A stretch of 64,000 nucleotides of DNA from Chloroflexota bacterium (GTDB lineage Bacteria; Chloroflexota; Anaerolineae; Aggregatilineales; Phototrophicaceae), in the NCBI GenBank assembly GCA_011523735.1, contig WTGB01000085.1, forward strand, positions 29,276 to 93,275, given 5' to 3'. How positions within the stretch are numbered: the first letter of the stretch is position 1; the number at the start of each line of letters is the position of its first letter. A program made the translations under genes and the position numbers. The notes beneath the pieces are model-generated. The model was not told where the DNA came from, did no database searches, and saw only the letters and a list, made by a program, of their open reading frames with translations. Positions 28,123 to 36,213 of the stretch are shown in pieces.

Positions 28123-28177
28123 GACACAGCTCGTCAGTTGCCCCTGCAATGTTTCTTTCGTGATTGGGGGAGGTAAG

Positions 28178-30124
28178 TCAGTAGCCCAGTTTCAAGGCTA
28201 CTTCGTCCAAACTTTCCGTCGGACCGATCAGCGTCAATTCATCGCCCAGGTGCAAATTTGTATAGCCATGCGGCACAATGGCATGGCCGCGCCGCACAAT
28301 CGCCATCACCAGCACATCATCGGGCAAGATCAATTCGCGCAGATGCAAGCCATCGACGCTCGGATCGGTGATTGTCACCTGTGTCACATCGTGATCGGGG
28401 TCATCTTCAAAGACCATTGCCGCCAACTGTGGCGCCCGCACAAAATTATCTAGCAGATGCACCATGGCATTGGTGGGATCCAGCACGTGCACGCCCAGTT
28501 CGCGGAAGTCCTCCAGCAAGTTGTAGGTATTGAGCCGGGCGATCTGCCGCGTGATGCCGAAGTCCTCATAGAAGATCTGACAGAGCTTCAAGCTCTCGGC
28601 ATCGTCCGGCAGCATCGTCACCGCGACCTCGGTCTTAGGTTCAATGATCTTGCCGATTTCCTCAGCCGATACCGCCGGCAGCCAATGTTCATGCCGCAAG
28701 CCGTCGCTGGCCGGGGCATTGGACACATGACTTTGATCCACATCTACCAGCTTCACGCGCCAGCCATGCGCCAGCAAGCGCTCCGCCAGTTGACGCGACT
28801 GATTCTCTATGCCCACGATAACCGCGTCTAGCACCTCGTCATCCTGGATATCTTTGGGCAGGTGGGATTCGCCCACCAGACGGATGGCGAACTTGAAGAA
28901 GGGCGGTCCGACCAGTTGGCTGATGACGATCACCGCCACCATCAATGTCGTGAAGTCATTGCCCAACTCGGGGAACTCATTGGCGACATCTTTCGCCAAA
29001 CCCAAACCCACACCGGCCTGCGTGATATAAGCCATCCAGGTCAGTCGATTGAATTGGGTTGGATCGCCCGCCACCGCACCGCCAATATATCCGCCGATGA
29101 AAAGCGCCAGCAAGCGGGCGAGGAATATCGCGACCGTGATCGGCAGCAGGAGCATCACGATCCCGATATCGAGGGAACCGCCAATCAGCGTGAAGAAGAT
29201 GACAAAAATCGGCATCTCGACCTGGTGCAGCAGGTGTCGCAATTCGCTCCGGTATGGCGAGCGGTTAGTCAGCCAGAAGCTCGCGACCAGGCAGATCAGC
29301 AGCGGCTCAAACAGCAATTTCACGGGCAGATTGTCATAGCTCCAATCTCGTATCTCGCCGGCGAAGAAAAAGACCAGGTAGCCGATAAGCAGCAAGAGCG
29401 GAATCTTCAACCAGTCTTCCCAATGGTTGCGCAAGACCAGCGCCATCACCTGGGCGACCAATATGCCCAGCCCGATAGAAGCCAGGACCTCGAAAGAAAC
29501 CAGCAGGATGAAACCGACATCGAAGCTTCTGTCCGTGAGCAGGGTGGCCGCGATAGAGGTGCTCAGCGCGAATAGCACGACGATCAAGACATCCTTAACC
29601 AGTGTCACGCCCAGCACAGTCTTGGTAAATGGTCCGCGCGCCCGCATTTCGTTGATGATGGCGATCGCCGATGACGGGGAGCGCGCCGCCAAGATCGTTC
29701 CGCCGAGCAGGGCGGCCGCGATCCGCCCAGCCGGGCTTAAATCGCGCATGAACGGGATGTGATCCGCGAGCAGCAGGATAGCGGCCCCGCAGACAATGTA
29801 GACGGCGACGATCTGCGTCACCGTATTCCAGCCGATGCTGCGATAGCGCCCGCGCAGTTCATCCAGCGCCATCTCGCTGCCGGCGGCGAAGGCGATGAAA
29901 GCCAGGGCGGTCTCGTCCAGGAAGCGCAAAGCCTCGACATCCAGGGTCGCGATAAATTGAAAGATGAAAGGACCGGCCAGGATCCCAGCAACCAGGTAGC
30001 CGGTGATCAGCGGCAGGTGAAACAGCGTGGCCAGCCGTCCAATCTGAAATGCCGCCAAGGCGATGAAGAGAAAACTCGCCAGCGAAACTCCGACGAAGTT
30101 GATGTCCACAGAGCCCACCTTCAA
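28178..30124 (-). CDS. CPA2-type cation:proton antiporter with C-terminal TrkA-like (RCK) domains
   Basis: Polytopic N-terminus (LPLITGYLVAGILAGPFIF, AAGSEMALDELRGRYRSIG); RCK part (LDAVIVGIENQSRQLAERLLAHGWRVKLVDVD) and TrkA_C (LHLRELILPDDVLVMAIVRRGHAIVPHGYTNLHLGDELTLIGP). Confidence 0.92.
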   Translation of the reverse strand: MKVGSVDINFVGVSLASFLFIALAAFQIGRLATLFHLPLITGYLVAGILAGPFIFQFIATLDVEALRFLDETALAFIAFAAGSEMALDELRGRYRSIGWNTVTQIVAVYIVCGAAILLLADHIPFMRDLSPAGRIAAALLGGTILAARSPSSAIAIINEMRARGPFTKTVLGVTLVKDVLIVVLFALSTSIAATLLTDRSFDVGFILLVSFEVLASIGLGILVAQVMALVLRNHWEDWLKIPLLLLIGYLVFFFAGEIRDWSYDNLPVKLLFEPLLICLVASFWLTNRSPYRSELRHLLHQVEMPIFVIFFTLIGGSLDIGIVMLLLPITVAIFLARLLALFIGGYIGGAVAGDPTQFNRLTWMAYITQAGVGLGLAKDVANEFPELGNDFTTLMVAVIVISQLVGPPFFKFAIRLVGESHLPKDIQDDEVLDAVIVGIENQSRQLAERLLAHGWRVKLVDVDQSHVSNAPASDGLRHEHWLPAVSAEEIGKIIEPKTEVAVTMLPDDAESLKLCQIFYEDFGITRQIARLNTYNLLEDFRELGVHVLDPTNAMVHLLDNFVRAPQLAAMVFEDDPDHDVTQVTITDPSVDGLHLRELILPDDVLVMAIVRRGHAIVPHGYTNLHLGDELTLIGPTESLDEVALKLGY

Positions 30125-30221
30125 TGGTGTGTCACGAAACTTGCGCCCTGAAGGGCAGGGCGTATTTTAGCAACTGCCTGCTATCTGTATAGTCTGTACA
30201 GATGGCGCGTTTGGCGGCGGC

Positions 30222-31688
30222 TTATTCGGCTGCGTCTTGGAGTTGCGTCTCCAACTCCGCCGCCAGCCGCCCCATGATCTGAACAGTTTGCCGCAAATCG
30301 GATGCCGTCGTGCGCGGATTGTTCGTGACCAGGCGCATGACCGTTTTCCCACCCAGCTTGGTGGTTGAAGCGAAGGCGAATCCATTCGCGGCCATGGCGC
30401 CCTGCAACTCATCCGTCACGCAGTTTGCCAGCGCTTCATCGCCATCAGCCGGCTTGTAACGGAAGGTCACAATCGCCATCTGCGCCGGCGTGACGATTTC
30501 CCAGTTTCCCGCGTCTCGCAAGAGCGATTCCGCCAATTCCGCCAGTTCAAATCCCCGTTCAATCGCCCGCCGCATAGCACGCAAGCCAAATACTTTCAGG
30601 CTCATCCAAAATTTCAAGGCGCGGAAATAACGCGTTAATTGAATGCCTTGATACATGAAGTTCAATTCTTCGCCAACTTCTTCTTTGCTGTGCGCTTCGG
30701 CATCAGTGAGAAAATGGGCTGTTTCCTTGAAGGTAGCGCTTAGCCAATGACGATCGCGCACCAGCAGAACGCTGCACTCAACCGGTTGGAACATCCATTT
30801 ATGCGCGTCCCAAGTCAGTGAATGCGCGCGTTCAATGCCAGCCAGCGCTTGTTTTCTATATTGCGTCAAGCAGGCGGACGCGCCATAAGCGCCATCGACA
30901 TGCAGCCAAAGATCCTCCCGCTCACACAGATCCGCCAGGTCATTCAGGGGATCCACCGCGCCGGAGTTGGTCGTGCCCGCGGTCGCGGCAACACAAAACG
31001 GTCTGCGTCCCGCCGCTCTGTCCTCCGCTATCGCCCGTTCGAGATCCGCCACTGGGAGCCGGAAATCCTCGTCAGTCTGGATTTCTCGCAGTTGTTCCGG
31101 CGCGAAACCGAGGATGCGCAAGCCGCGTGCAATGACGAAGTGCGCCTGATCTGAGCAGTAAGCGACGGCATCGCGCATATCGCCTCTCAACTGGATCTGC
31201 CGCGCCACCGCCAATCCCGTAAGATTCGCCACTGAACCGCCGCTAACAAACAAACCGCCCGCCTCTTCCGGCATGCCGCATAGCTGGCGCAGCCAATTGA
31301 TGGCCAGCCTTTCGACTACCGCCGCGCCGGTCCCAAGCGGGTATAAGGCGTTGAAAATGTTGTAGCCGGAAGCCAACGCATCCGCCATAGCGCCAACGAA
31401 GTTGCTGGAGGATGGAATATAGGCGAAGAAGCGCGGATGATCCAGGTGATCGATAGTTGTCAGCACCTGTCGCTCAAACTGTTCCAACACGTCTTGCCAA
31501 TCCGTTCCATCCTCTGGGAGGGGCTCGTCCAGGATTTCCTCGAATGTCGCGTGATCCAGCGCTCGCGTCACCGGAAATTGGGCTTGCGCCCCAGTATAAT
31601 CCACTAGCATGTCAATGATGCGGTAGCCCATTTCACGCATATCATTAGCGCTGAGCTTTAGCTGGTCTCGAGGATTGGTGTTTCGCAT
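30222..31688 (-). CDS. PLP-dependent amino acid decarboxylase (group II, aromatic-L-amino-acid decarboxylase-like)
   Basis: PLP lysine motif LTWDAHKWMFQPVECSVLLV; HPRFFAYIPSSSNFVGAMADAL; TAGTTNSGAVDPL. Confidence 0.92.
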   Translation of the reverse strand: MRNTNPRDQLKLSANDMREMGYRIIDMLVDYTGAQAQFPVTRALDHATFEEILDEPLPEDGTDWQDVLEQFERQVLTTIDHLDHPRFFAYIPSSSNFVGAMADALASGYNIFNALYPLGTGAAVVERLAINWLRQLCGMPEEAGGLFVSGGSVANLTGLAVARQIQLRGDMRDAVAYCSDQAHFVIARGLRILGFAPEQLREIQTDEDFRLPVADLERAIAEDRAAGRRPFCVAATAGTTNSGAVDPLNDLADLCEREDLWLHVDGAYGASACLTQYRKQALAGIERAHSLTWDAHKWMFQPVECSVLLVRDRHWLSATFKETAHFLTDAEAHSKEEVGEELNFMYQGIQLTRYFRALKFWMSLKVFGLRAMRRAIERGFELAELAESLLRDAGNWEIVTPAQMAIVTFRYKPADGDEALANCVTDELQGAMAANGFAFASTTKLGGKTVMRLVTNNPRTTASDLRQTVQIMGRLAAELETQLQDAAE

Positions 31689-31729
31689 GTTAGATCCTCT
31701 CGAATTTAATGCGCGGCATTCAAGTAATG

Positions 31730-33163
31730 TTAATAGATATCTTCCAATTTTGCCGCTAGTTGCCCCATTACAGCGATAGTCTCTTTAAGATCTTCCGGTG
31801 TAGTGCGGGGATTGTTGCAGCACATCCGCAACACTGTCTTCTCGCGCAATTGCGTGCCCGAAGCGAAGGCGTAGCCATCTTCCAGCAGCGCGCCTACCAG
31901 GTCATGCGTAACTTGATTCGCCAGCGCCTCATCGCCGTCAGCGGGTCTATAGCGGAAGGTGACGATAGCCATCTGCGCGGACGTCACAATCTCCCAACAG
32001 CCCGCGTCGCGCAGCAGCGCCTCCGCCAGTTCCGCATTCTCGAAGCCCGCTTGGATCGCTTGGCTGATGGCGTCCAGACCGAAAACCTTGAACGTCATCC
32101 ACAGTTTCAGCGCGCGGAACTGCCGCGTCAGTTGCAGTCCCTGATACATGAAGTTGATTTCTTCGCCGGTCTGCTCAATGTCTTTCAGGTATTCGCCTTG
32201 TTCCTTGAAGGTCTCGGCCAGCCAGCGCCGCTCGCGGACTAGCAGGACTCCGCATTCGATCGGCTGAAACAGCCACTTGTGCGCGTCCAGCGCCAGGGAA
32301 TCAACCCGCTCCAAGCCGCGCAGCGCTTGCTTGCCTCGTTCGCAGAGCATGGCTGGCGCGCCGTAAGCGCCGTCGACATGCAGCCAGAGCTTCTCCTCCA
32401 GGCACAGATCGGCCAGTTCCGCGAGCGGATCGATCGCGCCAGTATTGGTCGTGCCAGCCGTCGCGATGACGCAGAATGGTCTCCGTCCCGCCGCGCGATC
32501 GGACCTAATCGCAGCGCGCAAATCGGCCAGGGAGAGCCGGAAACGTTCATCGCTCGGGATCACCCGCAGTTGCCCCGGGGCGAAACCCAGCAGCCGCATT
32601 CCGCGTGAAATCGCGAAATGACTTTGGTCCGAGCAGTAGGCGATGGCGCCGGTCATCTCGCCTGCCAGGCGCACCTGCCGCGCCACCGCCAAACCGGTCA
32701 GATTCGCAACCGAGCCGCCACTGAGGAAACTGCCGCCGGCACTCTCAGGCAAGCCAAATATCTGCCGCAACCAATCCACCGTCAGGCGCTCGACCTGAGC
32801 CGCGCCCGCGCCCTGCAGCCAGACTGCGTTGAAGATGTTATAGCCCGCCGCCAGCGCATCCGCCATCACACCGGCGAAATTGTTCGCCAGCGGTATATAG
32901 GCGAAGAAGCGCGGATGATCGACATGATTGGTCGGCGCGACCACCTGCCGCTCAAACTGCTCCAATACTTCGCGCCAGGGCAGTCCCTCTTTCGGCAGCG
33001 GCTCATGCAGGATGGCCTCCAGCGCCTCATGATCCAGCTCGCCCACCACCGGTCTGTTCGCACGTTCGTCATAATAATCGATGAGCCGGTCGATAACTTC
33101 GTAGCCGAATCGCCGCATCTCATCGCGGCTGAACGCAAGCGCATCTCTCTCACCCATCAGCAA
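31730..33163 (-). CDS. PLP-dependent amino acid decarboxylase, paralogue of adjacent gene
   Basis: LALDAHKWLFQPIECGVLLV; HPRFFAYIPLANNFAGVMADALAAGYNIFNAVWLQGAGAAQVERL. Confidence 0.92.
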   Translation of the reverse strand: MLMGERDALAFSRDEMRRFGYEVIDRLIDYYDERANRPVVGELDHEALEAILHEPLPKEGLPWREVLEQFERQVVAPTNHVDHPRFFAYIPLANNFAGVMADALAAGYNIFNAVWLQGAGAAQVERLTVDWLRQIFGLPESAGGSFLSGGSVANLTGLAVARQVRLAGEMTGAIAYCSDQSHFAISRGMRLLGFAPGQLRVIPSDERFRLSLADLRAAIRSDRAAGRRPFCVIATAGTTNTGAIDPLAELADLCLEEKLWLHVDGAYGAPAMLCERGKQALRGLERVDSLALDAHKWLFQPIECGVLLVRERRWLAETFKEQGEYLKDIEQTGEEINFMYQGLQLTRQFRALKLWMTFKVFGLDAISQAIQAGFENAELAEALLRDAGCWEIVTSAQMAIVTFRYRPADGDEALANQVTHDLVGALLEDGYAFASGTQLREKTVLRMCCNNPRTTPEDLKETIAVMGQLAAKLEDIY

Positions 33164-33173
33164 CCTGTCCCCA

Positions 33174-33965
33174 CTAGATTATCGCGTTGAGGGCGATCAG
33201 CAGCAGAACGCCCAGCGCGGCTTTGTTCAGCAGCGGCTTGGAGAAGCGATCGCCGACCCGTACGCCGATCGTCGTGCCGAGATAGATTACCGGCGCCAAA
33301 GCAAGCGCCAGCAAGAGGACATCGGCGCTCATCGTCCGCGATAAAAACAGCAGCAGGGCTACTTGCACCGGCGCGTTCAGCAAGAAAAGCGTCATGGTGA
33401 AAGCGCGGGCCTGCCTTGCGCTGAAAGCGCGTGTTGTCATCCACAGCACCAAGGGCGGACCGCCCATCGCCACTAATCCCTGCAATAAGCCGCTGAGACA
33501 GAAGGTCGCGATGGAAACGGCAGCTGGCAAGTCACGTACGGTCCCGCTTCGCGCGAATCCGCGCAGGAGCGCGCCCAGCAAAACGCCCAGCCCGACCAGG
33601 CGCTTCATGTCTTCCGCGGCCAGGCTCTCAACAGAAAGCAGGAGCAGTACGCCAATCGGCAGGGTGAGATATCGCAGAGCGGCGGCCAGTTTGATATCGC
33701 CCCAAGGGATATGCGCCCGCAACTGCCAGGCGCCAAACAGCACCTGAATGCCGATCGCCAATGTCGTCAGCGCCACCGCCTGCGACAAGCTGAAACCGGC
33801 TTCCACCAGCAGCGGCACCGCGATCATGCCCAAGGCGAAGCCTATCGCGCCCTGCACAACGCTGCCAAAAAACATGATGAGGCCTGCGGCTATTAACAAC
33901 ATGACCATCGCCAGTTCAGCCCGATTTGCAGAGCGCAGTGTCACATACTCTTGGGCTTTCGACAA
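33174..33965 (-). CDS. TauE/SafE-family sulfite exporter-like membrane protein
   Basis: Eight-TM-like; FGSVVQGAIGFALGMIAVPLL, GLLQGLVAMGGPPLVLWM, GTTIGVRVGDRF. Confidence 0.88.
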   Translation of the reverse strand: MSKAQEYVTLRSANRAELAMVMLLIAAGLIMFFGSVVQGAIGFALGMIAVPLLVEAGFSLSQAVALTTLAIGIQVLFGAWQLRAHIPWGDIKLAAALRYLTLPIGVLLLLSVESLAAEDMKRLVGLGVLLGALLRGFARSGTVRDLPAAVSIATFCLSGLLQGLVAMGGPPLVLWMTTRAFSARQARAFTMTLFLLNAPVQVALLLFLSRTMSADVLLLALALAPVIYLGTTIGVRVGDRFSKPLLNKAALGVLLLIALNAII

Positions 33966-34189
33966 GTATCGCCGCCTTCGCGCCGCCTATGCAAAGCCGG
34001 CTTAGCGCGCCTTTTCTCCTGTCCGTGCGTATAAAAAGCAGAGCCGGCAGGCGCCAGCCAAATGTCAGAAACGTGTAAATTTTCTCGGCGGCTGAGGCAG
34101 GCTGAATATTTCCTTGCTACAATCGAAGGCATCCAAGATGAAAGGAGCCGGGTCAAACAGTCGTACCGCGGCTGCTTCGCCCAAGAGAT

Positions 34190-34420
34190 ATGGACAACAG
34201 AGCCATCGCGGAATTGACGGTAAGTGAACTGGAGGAATTGATCAAACGCACAGTCAAGGATTCGGTCGCCGAGGTCATGCTGGAATTCGCCATGGAAGCC
34301 GATGTGGAAGCGCAAATGGTCTACGAAGCCGAAATCAACGATATGCTGCGCGGAGAAATGAAAGGCTACAGGGCATTTCAGCCGAATTCGTCCATCTCAG
34401 GTCCTAACGTGGACGACTAG
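34190..34420 (+). CDS. Small acidic hypothetical protein (76 aa)
   Basis: MDNRAIAELTVSELEELIKRTVKDSVAEVMLEFAMEADVEAQMVYEAEINDMLRGEMKG; coding-like composition, intergenic placement. Confidence 0.6.
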   Translation: MDNRAIAELTVSELEELIKRTVKDSVAEVMLEFAMEADVEAQMVYEAEINDMLRGEMKGYRAFQPNSSISGPNVDD

Positions 34421-34480
34421 GCGAGGCGCTTGGCGAAATCGGAGACTCAACCGAAAAACAGTTGAAACGAGAGAACAGCC

Positions 34481-34996
34481 ATGAACGTTTGGGACACCAT
34501 CCAAAGCAAACGCGCCATCCGCGAGTTTCGCGACGAGCCGCTTCAGCCCGCCCATATCGAGCGCATCCTCAATGCCGGGCGGCGCGCCCAAAGCTCCAAA
34601 AACAGCCAACCCTGGCATTTCATCGCCGTGCAAGACAAGAGACGTCTCGCCCAATTGGCTCAGCTTGGCGCGGGTATGGGGCATGTCGCCGGCGCCGCTC
34701 TCTGCGTGGTCATCGTCGTGCCGACTGAAAATGAGCGTACACTCTGGCACTTCTTTGATTCGGGGCAGAGCGCCGCTTATATGCAGCTGGCCGCTACCGA
34801 ACTCGGCATCGGCTCCTGCCTTGGCACCATCTACCAACCCGATGAAGCTCGCGATTTGCTCGGCATCCCAGGCGACCACCAGACGCGCTTGGTGATCTCT
34901 TTTGGTTATCCCGCTGATGCCAAGGGAGCCAGCGGTCCCCTGCGCGCGGGCGGGCGCCGCCTGTATGACGATGTCGCGCATTGGGAGACCTGGTGA
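34481..34996 (+). CDS. Nitroreductase family protein
   Basis: IQSKRAIREFRDEPLQPAHIERILNAGRRAQSSKNSQPWHF; LGIGSCLGTIYQPDEARDLLGIPGDHQTRLVISFGYP. Confidence 0.93.
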   Translation: MNVWDTIQSKRAIREFRDEPLQPAHIERILNAGRRAQSSKNSQPWHFIAVQDKRRLAQLAQLGAGMGHVAGAALCVVIVVPTENERTLWHFFDSGQSAAYMQLAATELGIGSCLGTIYQPDEARDLLGIPGDHQTRLVISFGYPADAKGASGPLRAGGRRLYDDVAHWETW

Positions 34997-35024
34997 TCCG
35001 GCGCGGTCCCGAGGGAATCTCACT

Positions 35025-36083
35025 ATGGCAGAACATGATCTGAAGACAAAGCCCGCGGAAGAAGTCGCCACTTTTCGCCGGTCCTTGCGTCCACGCCGCT
35101 TGCGTTTGTCCGCGTCACTCCGACGCCTGGTCCGCGAAACATCGCTGAAGCCCGATGATTTCATCTATCCGCTTTTCATCCGTCATGGCCGCGACCAGCG
35201 AATTCCCATCGATTCCATGCCCGGGCAATTCCAACTAACGTTGGACCGACTGCCCGCCGAAGCCAAAGCGATCGCTGACCTCGGCCTTCCCGCTGTCATC
35301 CTCTTCGGCATCCCGGCGGAAAAGGATACCTGTGGCAGCGATAATTTTGATCCAGAAGGCATCATCCCCCGCGCCATCGGCATCATCAAGGAAGCCGCTC
35401 CCGATCTTGTCGTCATCTCTGATATGTGCTTCTGCGAATACACCGACCACGGGCATTGCGGCCTGATCAATACGCCGGACAATCCCCACTTTGATCCCAA
35501 CTTGCCGCTCGGCTACCTGCTCAACGATCCCACTTTGGAACTGCTGGCTCGCGCCTCTGTCATCCATGCCCGCGCCGGCGCCGATATCATCGCGCCCTCC
35601 GGCATGCTGGATGGAATGGTCGCCTCAATTCGCCAGGCTCTCGATGCCGATGCCATGTCGCATGTCGCCGTGATGAGCTATGCCGCCAAAGCCGCCAGCG
35701 TATTCTACGGTCCCTTTCGCGATGCCGCGGAGAGCCCGCCCAGTTTCGGCGATCGCAAACAATATCAACTCGACCCGGCGAATCGCCGTGAAGCGCTCAA
35801 GGAAATCGCCCTGGATGTGGGCGAAGGCGCCGATATCCTGCTCGTCAAACCAGCTCTGCCCAGCCTCGATATTCTCAACGAAGCGCGCCGCCGCTTCGAC
35901 TTGCCGCTGGCGGCCTATCAGGTCAGCGGCGAGTACGCCATGATCCACGGCGCTGCCCGCCAAGGCTGGCTTGATCTCGAAGGAGCCGCTCTTGAGAGTC
36001 TCATCAGCATCAAACGCGCCGGCGCCGATATGATCATCAGCTACTTCGCCAAGGACGCCGCCGCCTGGCTGGACTCCGCCTGA
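35025..36083 (+). CDS. hemB: Delta-aminolevulinic acid dehydratase (porphobilinogen synthase)
   Basis: FIYPLFI, DMCFCEYTDHGHCGL, DIIAPSGMLDGMV, MSYAAKAASVFYGPFRDAAES, LLVKPALPSLDI, YQVSGEYAMI. ATG 35025 preferred. Confidence 0.97.
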   Translation: MAEHDLKTKPAEEVATFRRSLRPRRLRLSASLRRLVRETSLKPDDFIYPLFIRHGRDQRIPIDSMPGQFQLTLDRLPAEAKAIADLGLPAVILFGIPAEKDTCGSDNFDPEGIIPRAIGIIKEAAPDLVVISDMCFCEYTDHGHCGLINTPDNPHFDPNLPLGYLLNDPTLELLARASVIHARAGADIIAPSGMLDGMVASIRQALDADAMSHVAVMSYAAKAASVFYGPFRDAAESPPSFGDRKQYQLDPANRREALKEIALDVGEGADILLVKPALPSLDILNEARRRFDLPLAAYQVSGEYAMIHGAARQGWLDLEGAALESLISIKRAGADMIISYFAKDAAAWLDSA

Positions 36084-36213
36084 ATTTTCCTGCGTTTTAA
36101 CAGCGTCTGTGCAGGAAGAGCCTGACGCGATTTCACTTTGCAAGCTTGCGCCACGATGATAAGTTAAAAGTGAAGTTCAACTCATCGACCGCATCGGATT
36201 CCCTATAGGGCTC

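Noticed and set aside
30130-30205. Hairpin CGCCCT-GAA-(GGGC)AGGGCG and CTGTATAGTCTGTACAG palindrome between antiporter and decarboxylase as terminator or operator
   Set aside because: Palindromes are weak and the U-run is on the strand opposite to both flanking genes; insufficient to call.
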